Assembly (NCBI GenBank): GCA_023410535.1
Contig: JAEYPR010000020.1
Span: 1 to 64,000 of the forward strand
Source of the DNA: Bacillota bacterium
Lineage (GTDB): Bacteria; Bacillota; UBA4882; UBA8346
Reading direction: 5' to 3'
DNA: 64,000 nt
Part shown: piece by piece, positions 26,475 to 35,094 of the stretch
Layout of the letters: the number at the start of each line of letters is the position of its first letter
Position numbering within the stretch: the first letter of the stretch is position 1
Notes under the pieces: generated by a model
Told to the model about the DNA's origin: nothing
Seen by the model: only the letters and a program-made list of their open reading frames with translations
Databases searched by the model: none
Program-made: the position numbers and the translations under genes

Positions 26475-26909
26475 ATGAAACTCGAAGCTAATTTGGTCTA
26501 TATCGTTGAAATCTTTAATAAAATTCTTTGCGACGCCAAGGAAGCCGCTATTGGCCAGGCAGAGCTGGGCAAACTTACCCTGCCCCAATTCCGGTATTTG
26601 GAAGCGATTCACCGGTTAGGCAACCCCACCTTTACCGAATTAAAGGATTATTTGAACGTCACCAAAGCCAGCGTCACCTCGATCATTGATCGATTGATCA
26701 AAACCGGCTATGTGACCAAAATCCGTTCAGCCGAGGACTCGCGTTCGTACCATCTGCATTTGACCGCCAAAGCGCAACGGTTAATGACCGCCGAACACGA
26801 AGCCTTAGCGAAGCTGTTGGCAGAGATCAAAAAATACGTCAACGAGGACGAAGTGGAACAGTTGAACCGGATCTTCACCAAACTGGTCAACGGCATGCGT
26901 AATCCCTAA
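26475..26909 (+). CDS. MarR-family transcriptional regulator
   Basis: 144 residues with a winged-helix core: YLEAIHRLGNPTFTELKDYL, NVTKASVTSIIDRLIKTGYV and the wing KIRSAEDSRSYHLHLT. It probably represses itself and the aldo/keto reductase downstream, since half of its palindromic operator recurs between the two genes. The start codon lies only 13 bp after the operator and has just a weak GGTGA ribosome site. The ligand is unknown. Confidence 0.9.
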   Translation: MKLEANLVYIVEIFNKILCDAKEAAIGQAELGKLTLPQFRYLEAIHRLGNPTFTELKDYLNVTKASVTSIIDRLIKTGYVTKIRSAEDSRSYHLHLTAKAQRLMTAEHEALAKLLAEIKKYVNEDEVEQLNRIFTKLVNGMRNP

Positions 26910-26924
26910 TTATTTTTATTGAAA

Positions 26925-26936
26925 TAGTAAGTTTAC
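26925..26936 (+). promoter_or_regulatory. second MarR operator before the aldo/keto reductase gene
   Basis: TAGTAAGTTTAC repeats 12 contiguous bases of the marR operator (reverse orientation). It directly follows TTGAAA, a possible -35 element. Confidence 0.6.
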
Positions 26937-26984
26937 CAAACAAACATTGGCAAACGATCCCAAAATCAAAAGGAGGCCCCTCCC

Positions 26985-28232
26985 ATGCGTTATCGCGAAA
27001 TGCCCAACACCGGTGATTCCCTATCCATTTTAGGCTTCGGCTGCATGCGTTTCCCCGAAAAAGGAGGCCGGATCGACGAAGTCCCCGCCGAACAGTTGAT
27101 TCTGCGGGCGGTCGCGGCCGGGATCAATTATTTCGATACCGCTTTCCCTTATCACAACGGTCAGAGCGAAACCTTCTTAGGCCAAGTGCTCGCTCGGAAC
27201 GACCTACGCGACAAGGTAAAGCTTGCCACCAAATTACCGCAATGGCAAGTCAAACAGGCAACTGACTTTGAAACCTGTTTACAAACCCAACTCGCGAAGC
27301 TGCAGACCGATCATATCGACTATTATTTGGTCCATAATCTCACCGGCAGCAGTTGGGACCGGTTGGTGTCCATCGGGATCAAGCAATGGTTAACCCAAGC
27401 CAAACAAAGCGGTCACCTTGGTCATTTGGGTTTTTCATTTCACGGCACCTTGCCCGATTTCAAACGGATCATTCAGGACTTCGACTGGGAATTCTGCCAG
27501 ATTCAATATAACTTCCTTGACGAAGAAAATCAAGCCGGTACCGTAGGATTGGAGTTCGCGGCCGCCCACGGCTTGGGGGTGATCGTCATGGAGCCGTTGC
27601 GCGGTGGCAATCTCGCCCGGAATATTCCACCGGCCGTCAACGGTTTGTGGGAACAAGCCGAGCGCAAGCGTTCTCCGGCCGAATGGGCGCTCCGTTGGGT
27701 CTGGAACCGCCCCGAAGTCAGCTTGATCTTGTCGGGAATGTCCACCGCCGAACAGCTAGCGGAGAATGTAACCATTGCCGCCACCGCCGCACCAAATGCC
27801 CTCTCCGCCAACGAACTAAATTTGGTGCAACAAGTCGCCCAAACCTACCGTCGTCTGATGAAAGCCGGCTGTACCGGGTGCCGTTATTGCATGCCCTGTC
27901 CGCATGGGGTCGACATCCCCTACTGCTTTGAACTCTACAATAATGCCAGTATGTTTGATCAAGGCAGCCGGGCGCGCTTCAATTATCTCTTTGCTTTGGG
28001 AGGAATCCTCAACGGCACCACCGGCTATGCGTCCCAATGCAAACAATGCGGTCAATGCCTGAAAGCCTGCCCGCAACACTTGGAAATCCCGACCCTACTC
28101 AAAGCGGTCCAACGCGAACTGGAACGTTGCTGGACCAAACCCATGGCGCGGCTGGCGCAAATATTTTTAGCCCGGCAAATGAACAAAATGAACCGTCAAG
28201 TTCAAACGGGAAATCACTCCAAAATACAATAA
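26985..28232 (+). CDS. aldo/keto reductase with C-terminal 4Fe-4S domain
   Basis: 415 residues. Residues 1-285 are the AKR barrel, with NYFDTAFPYHNGQSE (catalytic Asp/Tyr), LATKLP (Lys) and YYLVHNL (His). Residues about 290-370 carry CTGCRYCMPCPHGVD and CKQCGQCLKACPQHL, which give the Cys of two cluster sites, as in ferredoxin-type AKRs of strict anaerobes. It may couple NAD(P)H or ferredoxin to reduction of an aldehyde. AAAGGAGG precedes the ATG. Control by the MarR neighbour is likely. Confidence 0.92.
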   Translation: MRYREMPNTGDSLSILGFGCMRFPEKGGRIDEVPAEQLILRAVAAGINYFDTAFPYHNGQSETFLGQVLARNDLRDKVKLATKLPQWQVKQATDFETCLQTQLAKLQTDHIDYYLVHNLTGSSWDRLVSIGIKQWLTQAKQSGHLGHLGFSFHGTLPDFKRIIQDFDWEFCQIQYNFLDEENQAGTVGLEFAAAHGLGVIVMEPLRGGNLARNIPPAVNGLWEQAERKRSPAEWALRWVWNRPEVSLILSGMSTAEQLAENVTIAATAAPNALSANELNLVQQVAQTYRRLMKAGCTGCRYCMPCPHGVDIPYCFELYNNASMFDQGSRARFNYLFALGGILNGTTGYASQCKQCGQCLKACPQHLEIPTLLKAVQRELERCWTKPMARLAQIFLARQMNKMNRQVQTGNHSKIQ

Positions 28233-28262
28233 TGTGGTGCCGGTTCCGGTTAGGAAAAAATA

Positions 28263-28297
28263 AAAAAGCTGCCATGGCGTTAACCCGGCAGCTTTTT
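28263..28297. terminator. bidirectional terminator between convergent genes
   Basis: AAAAAGCTGCC and GGCAGCTTTTT are perfectly complementary across a 13-nt loop, with T-runs in both directions. Confidence 0.88.
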
Positions 28298-28326
28298 GAC
28301 TGTACAAATTAATGATAGCCCCAACT

Positions 28327-28884
28327 TTATTGGAGCGCAGCCACCAAAGCGTTACTAAAAACCGTCAGATCGCCCGGTGTTCTGGATGAGATGATGTTGC
28401 CGTCGACTACCAACGGTTCATCCAGATAGATCGCCCCGGCGTTGATTAAGTCATCCACCATATTCTCGGCGCAAGTCAGATCCTTGCCTTTCACCAATCC
28501 CGCGGAGATCAAGATTTGCGGGCCGTGACAGATGGCGCCGATCGTTTTCTTCAGGGCGTACATTGTTTTGACCAACGCTAAAACTTCGGGAATAATCCGT
28601 AAAGTCCCGGGCGCGTGGCCGCCGGGCAATAACAGGGCGTCAAAATCGGCAGCGTCGATCTCGTTGATCAACTTGGCCGCTTTTAGCTTAATCATTTCTT
28701 TCCGTTGTTCGACCGGGAGTTTGTAAGATAAATGGTCGGAAACTCCAACCATGATATGCTCCGGTTTCACTCCGGCTACGATTACCGTGGCTCCGGCGTC
28801 TTGCAGCGCTTGAATGGGTGTCATGAGTTCAAGATGATGATAGCCTTCATTAACTATTGCGACCACTTTTCTGTTTATTAACAT
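28327..28884 (-). CDS. DJ-1/PfpI-family protein
   Basis: 185 residues. GAICHGPQILISAGL contains the nucleophile-elbow Cys119-His120 typical of PfpI/YhbO proteins, with the acidic partner near the N-terminus and LLLPGGHAPGTLR before it. Family members are reported as deglycases, glyoxalases or stress proteases. The promoter overlaps a perfect palindrome, so it is regulated. AAAGGTGG precedes the ATG. Confidence 0.9.
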   Translation of the reverse strand: MLINRKVVAIVNEGYHHLELMTPIQALQDAGATVIVAGVKPEHIMVGVSDHLSYKLPVEQRKEMIKLKAAKLINEIDAADFDALLLPGGHAPGTLRIIPEVLALVKTMYALKKTIGAICHGPQILISAGLVKGKDLTCAENMVDDLINAGAIYLDEPLVVDGNIISSRTPGDLTVFSNALVAALQ

Positions 28885-28902
28885 GATGAGACCACCTTTC
28901 TG

Positions 28903-28919
28903 TTCTCTATTATAGAGAA
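28903..28919 (-). promoter_or_regulatory. -10 box and palindromic operator of the PfpI gene
   Basis: TTCTCTA, 3 nt and TAGAGAA form a perfect 17-bp palindrome that contains the minus-strand TATAAT (28909-28914). No repressor gene is adjacent. Confidence 0.6.
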
Positions 28920-29036
28920 TTCCCGGTGGCCTTTCTGTGCAAAAGTTGCTTTATTCTATTGTTAACTTGCGAACATAACGCATATTTCCCCAATTAACCG
29001 CTGCTGTTTCAAAACGGGCGAACTTCGTGCCGAAAA

Positions 29037-29060
29037 CCGCCGTTTTTTGAAAAAATGCGG
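29037..29060 (-). terminator. probable terminator after the sugar isomerase gene
   Basis: CCGC and GCGG flank a 6-bp A/T stem around a 1-2-nt turn; TTTT follows on the minus strand. Confidence 0.5.
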
Positions 29061-29061
29061 C

Positions 29062-30543
29062 TTATTGAAAAGGATTTTCATCCCGGTAAAGCAACGCCGC
29101 CGGCTGGTTAAAGGCCACATCCGCTACGCCGAGCATTTTCATGGCGGCAAACAATACTTTTCCGGCATGGGCAAAGGCAACTCCGGCATGGTGCGGATAA
29201 CGTTTGGCAATCAACACATGACGATAGAAACGGGCCATTTCAGAAACGGCAAAAACCCCGATCCCGCCGAACGATTGCGGGTCAACATCAATTACCTCGC
29301 CTTGGGCCACGTAACTTCGCAAGGTTGCTTCGGCGGTGCTTTGTAACCGGAACAAGGTGATCGACCCGGGACGCAGCGTCCCTTCCAGGGTTCCCCGGGA
29401 AATATCCGGTTCCTGGTCGCCCTCCAATAGCCGGTGCATGATCAACTGGTATTTCATCGCCGCATTCTTCATACAGCACTTCGGGGTATTCCCGCAATGG
29501 AAACCCATAAACAGGTCATTCAAACGATAACCGGCGAATAGTGTCGGATTCGCTTCAAACATATCTTGCGGCACGGAATTGTTGATATCCAGCAAGGTAG
29601 CCGGCAGGCCGGTCGCGCAAGTAATGATGTATTCGCTTAACGCCCCGTAAATATCGGTCTCGCACGCCACCGGAATGCCGGTGGCGGCAAGGCGGGAATT
29701 GACGTAACACGGTACAAACTTAAATTGCGTCTGGAAAGCCGGCCAACACTTATTAGCAAATACGCCATACTCGGAGGCGCCCAAATTGTTGCTGAACCAA
29801 TCGGTCAACGTCAACTCATATTGGGCCAAACGCGGTAAGATCCCCGGGTAACCGTTTCCGGAACCCAGCTCTTCCGCCATCTCCTTGACCACCGCCGGGA
29901 TCCGCGGATCGTTTTCATGGGCATTAAAAGCGGCAAACAAATCCAGTTCGGAATTTTCCATGATTTCAATTCCCAGATCATAAAGGGGTTTGACCGGAGC
30001 GTTACAGGCCAGAAAATCTTGCGGGCGCGGGCCGAAACTAAAGATCTTCAGTTTGGCGAGTCCCAGAAGCACCCGGGCGATATTTGCGAAGTCGCCGATC
30101 ATCGTCGCAATCTCTGCCGGTGTGCCCACCGGATACTCGGGGATATACGGACGGAGCTTCCGTAACCCAATATTATACGAAGCGTTTAACATACCGCAAT
30201 ACGCATCGCCGCGGCCATGGATCAGGTTGGCCTGCGTCTCCTCGGCCGCCGCCACAAACATCGCCGGACCGCCAAACTTTTGCGCAAGCAAGGTTTCGGG
30301 ACCTTCCGGGCCAAAGTTTCCGAGATAGACCACCAACGCGTTGACATTGGCGGCTGCCAACTCTCCAAGCGCCGTTACGACATCCATCTCATTTTCGACC
30401 GTGGTTTGGATTTCAACAATCTGAATCTCCTTGTCCGTACAAGTTTGGATAACCGCACGCCGCCGGCTTTGACTTAGCTCAACCGGAAAACAATCACGAC
30501 TCACCGCAACAATCCCTAATTTGACCTGTGGAATATTCAACAT
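29062..30543 (-). CDS. L-fucose/L-arabinose isomerase family protein
   Basis: 493 residues from the ATG after GAGGAGG; nine codons of the longer frame lie upstream of that site. It belongs to the FucI/AraA-like superfamily (conserved N-terminus VKLGIVAVSRDCFPVELS, central VYLGNFGPEG and GRGDAYCGML, C-terminal GFHCGNTPKCCM). The family interconverts aldoses and ketoses using Mn. No canonical araA is seen in the window, while araB and araD are present, so L-arabinose to L-ribulose is the best guess. It lies downstream of the YesN regulator gene and has its own palindromic operator. Confidence 0.82.
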   Translation of the reverse strand: MLNIPQVKLGIVAVSRDCFPVELSQSRRRAVIQTCTDKEIQIVEIQTTVENEMDVVTALGELAAANVNALVVYLGNFGPEGPETLLAQKFGGPAMFVAAAEETQANLIHGRGDAYCGMLNASYNIGLRKLRPYIPEYPVGTPAEIATMIGDFANIARVLLGLAKLKIFSFGPRPQDFLACNAPVKPLYDLGIEIMENSELDLFAAFNAHENDPRIPAVVKEMAEELGSGNGYPGILPRLAQYELTLTDWFSNNLGASEYGVFANKCWPAFQTQFKFVPCYVNSRLAATGIPVACETDIYGALSEYIITCATGLPATLLDINNSVPQDMFEANPTLFAGYRLNDLFMGFHCGNTPKCCMKNAAMKYQLIMHRLLEGDQEPDISRGTLEGTLRPGSITLFRLQSTAEATLRSYVAQGEVIDVDPQSFGGIGVFAVSEMARFYRHVLIAKRYPHHAGVAFAHAGKVLFAAMKMLGVADVAFNQPAALLYRDENPFQ

Positions 30544-30604
30544 CGCTTCAAACCTCCTCAAAATATCCATCGTTTGAAAAACTTACACAAATATTAATTT
30601 TATC

Positions 30605-30623
30605 GCATTATAACGTATAATGC
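30605..30623 (-). promoter_or_regulatory. palindromic operator/-10 region of the isomerase gene
   Basis: GCATTATA, ACG and TATAATGC form a perfect 8-3-8 palindrome about 60 bp upstream of the ATG, with TATAAT boxes on both strands. The A-T flanks and ACG core loosely resemble AraR boxes, but identity is not proven. Confidence 0.5.
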
Positions 30624-30660
30624 TACTTTCTCCACGCCATTTTGTGACGAATTGATGTTG

Positions 30661-32271
30661 TTAATTATTTTGATTCCGCGTCTTTTCCCGATATTCGCTG
30701 GGCGAAACGCCCATCCATTTCTTAAAACAGTTGCTGAAATAGAATGAATCGTTATATCCGACCTCCGTCGCGATTTCATATATTTTGCGATCGCTATGCT
30801 TCAACAGCTCCTTGGCGCGCACCATCCGCCGCTCGCTTAAGTAATCGCTGAAGTTTTTTCCGATCCGCTCCGTGAAAAGCAGGCTGAGATAACTGGGGCT
30901 GATCTTATACCGGTTGGCCATCTCCGATAACGTGATATCGGTTGCGAAATTTTCATCGATTGCCTTCCGGATCTCCGCAACCAGCTGGTGGTTTAATGAC
31001 AAACGTTTCGTATTGATATAACTGATGATTCGTTGAAAAAACGCTTCCAGCATCGTCTCCAATTCAGCCAAACTCTCGGTGCCGCCGACATCAATCAACG
31101 TCGCATACTCGGACCCAAAAATCTCACTGGAGTTATAACCCAACTCATTCAGCGTGATATTGGTGAGTAAGATCAGATTACCGGCCACGATTTTGGCCAG
31201 CTCCGGACTGATTCCGGTCTGGCGTAGCTCGGCGATCAAATCCTTAAGGTCTTTTTGGATCGCTCCGTCCGCCCCGATCTTGAGATTATCAAAGATGGAA
31301 TGATGGTGTACGAGATGAAAAATTTTATGATATGACGGATTGGCTAAATTCAAATCATTGATAGAGAAGACCCGGTTAAGACCATACAAGTAACGGTATT
31401 GCAATGCCGTGCAAGCCTCCTTGTATGAGACGGCTAAATCGGCAAAGTCATGATAGGAATGGCCTAACCCGCACGATAACGAGGTATTTAAAAGTAGCCG
31501 CAATTGCGTCAAAACCGCTTCCAGTTTTAGCGGTAGCGTCGCTTCGGGCGCAAACACGATCAGCACCATCTGATTACGCCGCAAATTGATCTGTAACTGC
31601 TGTTTTGGTTGCTCCCCAACGGTTTTTTGGAGTTGTTGCACCAATTGCAAATTTAACAAATACTTATCTTCTTCCGTCTTTCCCGCCAATTGATTTTCGG
31701 GAATTTCAATAACAGCCACTTGATAAGGTCGGCCCTGCAACTCCGCCAACCCCAAGAAATCAATCTGCTCCGCTAGGCTACTCGAAGCAAAATTGCCATT
31801 AAGCAGGTCAATGAAAAATTTTTCTTGCAATACCCCTTTATTTTTGGCCAATTGCTCGCGCAACTCATTCAACTCCGATTTTTCCGCCTGTTCCTGTTGG
31901 AGTTCGTGTTGAAACCGTAAGACGACCTCAAGCAACCGCCGGCTGGCAAAAGGTTTTAAAAGATAATCGGAGACGTTTAATTTGATTGATTCCTGGGCGT
32001 ACTCAAACTCGGCGAACCCTGAGATGACAATGATCTTCATCGGATAATTCCGCCGCTTGATCTCTTTAATCAACTCCAAGCCGTTCAGCTTCGGCATCTG
32101 AACGTCGGTGACCACGATTTGAATCGGTTGTTCCGCCAGGATTGCCAATGCTTCCAAACCGTTGGAGGCAGTCAAAACCGGGTCAAATCCATAATCAGCC
32201 CAGACGATATTGTGCCGCAACTTCCGCTGCAACGCCGGTTCATCCTCAACCAAAAGCAATCCCGTTGTCAA
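30661..32271 (-). CDS. YesN-type response regulator (receiver + AraC DNA-binding domain)
   Basis: 536 residues from TTG behind GGGAGGTGA; the GTG three codons earlier is inside that site. The receiver domain has D10/E11 and phospho-acceptor D56 (VVTDVQMPKLNG). A long linker region of about 290 residues follows, and the last 100 residues are two AraC-type helix-turn-helix motifs (ITLSEMANRYKISPSYLSLL, KIYEIATEVGYNDSFYFSNC). It is paired with the YesM-type kinase upstream and likely activates the sugar ABC importer, whose promoter has two perfect 16-bp direct repeats. Confidence 0.93.
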   Translation of the reverse strand: MTTGLLLVEDEPALQRKLRHNIVWADYGFDPVLTASNGLEALAILAEQPIQIVVTDVQMPKLNGLELIKEIKRRNYPMKIIVISGFAEFEYAQESIKLNVSDYLLKPFASRRLLEVVLRFQHELQQEQAEKSELNELREQLAKNKGVLQEKFFIDLLNGNFASSSLAEQIDFLGLAELQGRPYQVAVIEIPENQLAGKTEEDKYLLNLQLVQQLQKTVGEQPKQQLQINLRRNQMVLIVFAPEATLPLKLEAVLTQLRLLLNTSLSCGLGHSYHDFADLAVSYKEACTALQYRYLYGLNRVFSINDLNLANPSYHKIFHLVHHHSIFDNLKIGADGAIQKDLKDLIAELRQTGISPELAKIVAGNLILLTNITLNELGYNSSEIFGSEYATLIDVGGTESLAELETMLEAFFQRIISYINTKRLSLNHQLVAEIRKAIDENFATDITLSEMANRYKISPSYLSLLFTERIGKNFSDYLSERRMVRAKELLKHSDRKIYEIATEVGYNDSFYFSNCFKKWMGVSPSEYREKTRNQNN

Positions 32272-32295
32272 TTCTGTCACCTCCCTTCTTCGTGT

Positions 32296-33999
32296 TTATG
32301 CGACCGGCAGACGTACCACGGCGGTAACCCCGCCGCCCGGAGTCGCTTTCAGTTCCAGACCGTATTCGGCTCCGAACGCCAACCGGATCCGCTCGTGCAC
32401 ATTCCGTAATCCAAAATAACGTTGATTGGTGCCGGATTCTTGAAGACAGCAGTTGATCGCCAACAATTGCTCATCAGTCATTCCCAAACCGTTATCGCTG
32501 ACCTCCAGAAAAATCAGTCCGGCCGTTTCGTCAAGATATCCTTTGAGGACGATCAGACCGCCGTTTTCGAATTCCCGCACGCCGTGATAAATCGCATTTT
32601 CGATCAATGGTTGCAGAATCAGTTTGATGGTTTTGGCAGTCAAAATCCGTTCATCGATCTGAAATGAATAGTCATACTTTTCGCCATGCCGGAACCGCTG
32701 GATATAAAGGTAGTTGCGGGCATGGGCAATCTCATCGCGCAACGCGATAAATTCCTGACCATGACTGAGGCTGATCCGGAAAAATGCCCCCAGCGCCTCG
32801 ACCATATTAATCACATCTTCATTTTTATTCGTTTCGAGCAAACCAATAATCAGATCCAAGGTGTTATAGATAAAGTGCGGTTTGATCTGTTCCTGAAGGG
32901 CGACCATCTCCGCTTTGCGCAACTTTTTCTGTTCTTGGACGCTTTGATCCATCAACTGCCGGATTTGCGCCAGCATTTGATTGAAAGCGATTCCCAACTG
33001 CCCGATCTCGTCATTGCTCCTGATCGTCACGTTGGTATTGAGATCATCGGCTGCCAAGCGCATTGATTTTTGGAGCTCCGTAATCGGCCGGGTCAACAGG
33101 CGCGCCAAAAAAACCGCCATCCCGATCACTCCGAGGATTGCGCCGCTGATCAGGAGCAACGTAATCCAGGTTAGCTTATTCATTTCCTGCATCAATTCGG
33201 ACTTGGTGGAGATCCCGACAATCCGCCAATTGGCCGGTGCAAACTTCTTGGCAGTCACCACCTGATTGCCATGACTGATAAATGGCAACAACGGCCCCGG
33301 TTGCCAAGCCCGCTGCGCGGAACTGCCCAACAGAAAACTGAGCGATTTGCCGATCAATTCCGGTTTGGGATGATAGATGATCTGGCCGCTCTCGTCCACC
33401 AACATGATATAACCGCTTTTGCCCAGCCGGATATCCCGACAGATATTATCGAGCAACTCCGAGTCGATATCGATACTCATAATACCGAGCAAATTATCGT
33501 AGTCGCCGCGGATCGCCCGGCCAATCGAGAAAACCGTTCCCCCGAGCCAATCGGAATGCGGGCCCCACCAAACGGTGTTATCCTCTTTAACAGTCCGGTT
33601 GATCAAGGTCTGAAAGAGTTGATTCTGGGATATGTCCTCATGGGTTATACCATAACAGCCAATCCGCGTCCCGTTTAGTGTCGTAATCGAGACGTCGCGC
33701 AGATCGGTCTTGATCTTTTTTATATTGTTGAGATTCTCCCAAAGCCGGAAAGTGTATTTACGGTTGCCTTCAATATCCCCAGCCAGACTCAGCTTGATAA
33801 ATTGCACGGCATAATAGTCGCTGCGTAATTCCAAGATCCGTTCCTGGTCGCTCAGATAGATTTGGAGGTTCCGGTCGACCCGGTCAATCACCTCGCTGGT
33901 GTATGAACGGATATTTTGTTCCAAAATTTGCAGGTAAATATGATAAGACAAAAAAGCCAATACAATTAACGGCACCAAGCTTAAAGCCGCCAAAGACAA
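32296..33999 (-). CDS. YesM-type sensor histidine kinase
   Basis: At least 567 residues: TM1, a double-Cache extracellular domain, TM2 (about 275-300), HAMP, the LytS-like phospho-His motif LQEQIKPHFIYNTLDLI, and HATPase with PLIENAIYHGV. The annotated TTG start is inside TM1. The frame is open for 24 more codons up to the previous gene's stop, and the extra residues (SSIRSKFILSLAAL) look like the family's normal N-terminus. The only start-like codon there is CTG at 34071, 9 nt after GGGAG. The true start may be 34071. It partners with the YesN regulator. Confidence 0.88.
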   Translation of the reverse strand: MSLAALSLVPLIVLAFLSYHIYLQILEQNIRSYTSEVIDRVDRNLQIYLSDQERILELRSDYYAVQFIKLSLAGDIEGNRKYTFRLWENLNNIKKIKTDLRDVSITTLNGTRIGCYGITHEDISQNQLFQTLINRTVKEDNTVWWGPHSDWLGGTVFSIGRAIRGDYDNLLGIMSIDIDSELLDNICRDIRLGKSGYIMLVDESGQIIYHPKPELIGKSLSFLLGSSAQRAWQPGPLLPFISHGNQVVTAKKFAPANWRIVGISTKSELMQEMNKLTWITLLLISGAILGVIGMAVFLARLLTRPITELQKSMRLAADDLNTNVTIRSNDEIGQLGIAFNQMLAQIRQLMDQSVQEQKKLRKAEMVALQEQIKPHFIYNTLDLIIGLLETNKNEDVINMVEALGAFFRISLSHGQEFIALRDEIAHARNYLYIQRFRHGEKYDYSFQIDERILTAKTIKLILQPLIENAIYHGVREFENGGLIVLKGYLDETAGLIFLEVSDNGLGMTDEQLLAINCCLQESGTNQRYFGLRNVHERIRLAFGAEYGLELKATPGGGVTAVVRLPVA

Positions 34000-34071
34000 A
34001 ATAAACTTGGACCGGATCGAACTGGGTTTCAGCCAATGATTGAATTTTCGAATCGGTGTTGGAGTAACCAG

Positions 34072-35094
34072 TTACTTCATCTCCCAAGGTTTTTTGACTC
34101 GCAACAGTAGATCGAAATTCGACTGATCCGCCAGTTCCAGCCGGGTCTCAATAAAAGTTGACGGGAGCGGCACTCCTTTGATCGCGCTAACCAAATAATT
34201 GACGGTCAGCGTTCCCATCTCGCGAAAATCCTGACCCACCAACGCTTGGGCAAAACCTTTTTTGGCCGCTTGCAACACCGGATAAAAAGTATCCATGGAT
34301 ACCGCCAAGCCGCCGTTACGACACCATTGCTGATATAACGGCATCGACTCGGTCGGGCCGAAAAATGCCCACCCACCCGCGAAGAAAAACGCCTCAGTCT
34401 CTGGATGTTCTTTGATATAAGCTTCAACCACTTTGGCGCCGGATGCCGTATCATCATCACAAGAAAGCACCGCCCGGTAATCCAGTTGAATGCGGTTGGC
34501 GGTAGCCTCTTTAAAACCGCGAATCCGTTCGTTCAAATTATGCGCTTGAATGCCGCCGGTCAAAATGGCCGTGCGTAAAGGCCGGCTGGCCCAACCTTTC
34601 GCCGTGACCAACCGCACCATGGCTTCGCCGCAGGCGCGGCCGGCCTGATAATTGTTGGTCCCGCAATAGAAGGCCCGTTTGCTTCCGGGACAATCGGCGT
34701 CAATGGTTGCAACCTTGATGCCGGCTGCCACCGCTTGATCGATTACTGCCCGCATTTTCTCGGGATCACTGCAACTGACGGCGATTCCATCCACTTTCCG
34801 CCGGATCAACCCTGCAATCACCCGTATCTGGTCATCGGGATCCACTTTAAAGGGAGCAACCCATTCCAGCACCGCGTTACAACGGCGGGCAGCCAACTCA
34901 GCGGTCTCTTTGGCATCGACAAACACCGGATTGTCCAGGGATTTCGGCGAAATGGCGATCACCAACGGCCGGGTGCGTACCAGCGGCTTGACAACCGCCC
35001 AAACCGGATCAAACGGTCCGCTACCGGCGATTAACAAACCGATCAAACAAAACAAAATCCAACGAATCCAGTTCAAGCGGCCGCCTCTATTCAA
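34072..35094 (-). CDS. periplasmic sugar-binding protein (RbsB/LacI fold), sensor-associated
   Basis: 340 residues with an N-terminal membrane or signal segment (ILFCLIGLLIAGSG) and a type I periplasmic-binding fold (VIAISPKSLDNPVF, RRKVDGIAVSCSDPEKM, IDADCPGSKRAFYCGTNNYQ). It sits between a Cache sensor gene and the kinase gene rather than in the ABC operon. It probably presents a bound sugar to the sensor, as in three-component systems. The TTG start overlaps the upstream stop (TTTTGAAT). Confidence 0.88.
   Translation of the reverse strand: MNRGGRLNWIRWILFCLIGLLIAGSGPFDPVWAVVKPLVRTRPLVIAISPKSLDNPVFVDAKETAELAARRCNAVLEWVAPFKVDPDDQIRVIAGLIRRKVDGIAVSCSDPEKMRAVIDQAVAAGIKVATIDADCPGSKRAFYCGTNNYQAGRACGEAMVRLVTAKGWASRPLRTAILTGGIQAHNLNERIRGFKEATANRIQLDYRAVLSCDDDTASGAKVVEAYIKEHPETEAFFFAGGWAFFGPTESMPLYQQWCRNGGLAVSMDTFYPVLQAAKKGFAQALVGQDFREMGTLTVNYLVSAIKGVPLPSTFIETRLELADQSNFDLLLRVKKPWEMK

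Noticed and set aside
30661..30666. Isomerase gene as simple read-through member of the YesN operon
   Set aside because: About 115 bp with a perfect palindrome and -10-like boxes separates it from the YesN stop, so separate control is likelier, although read-through cannot be excluded.
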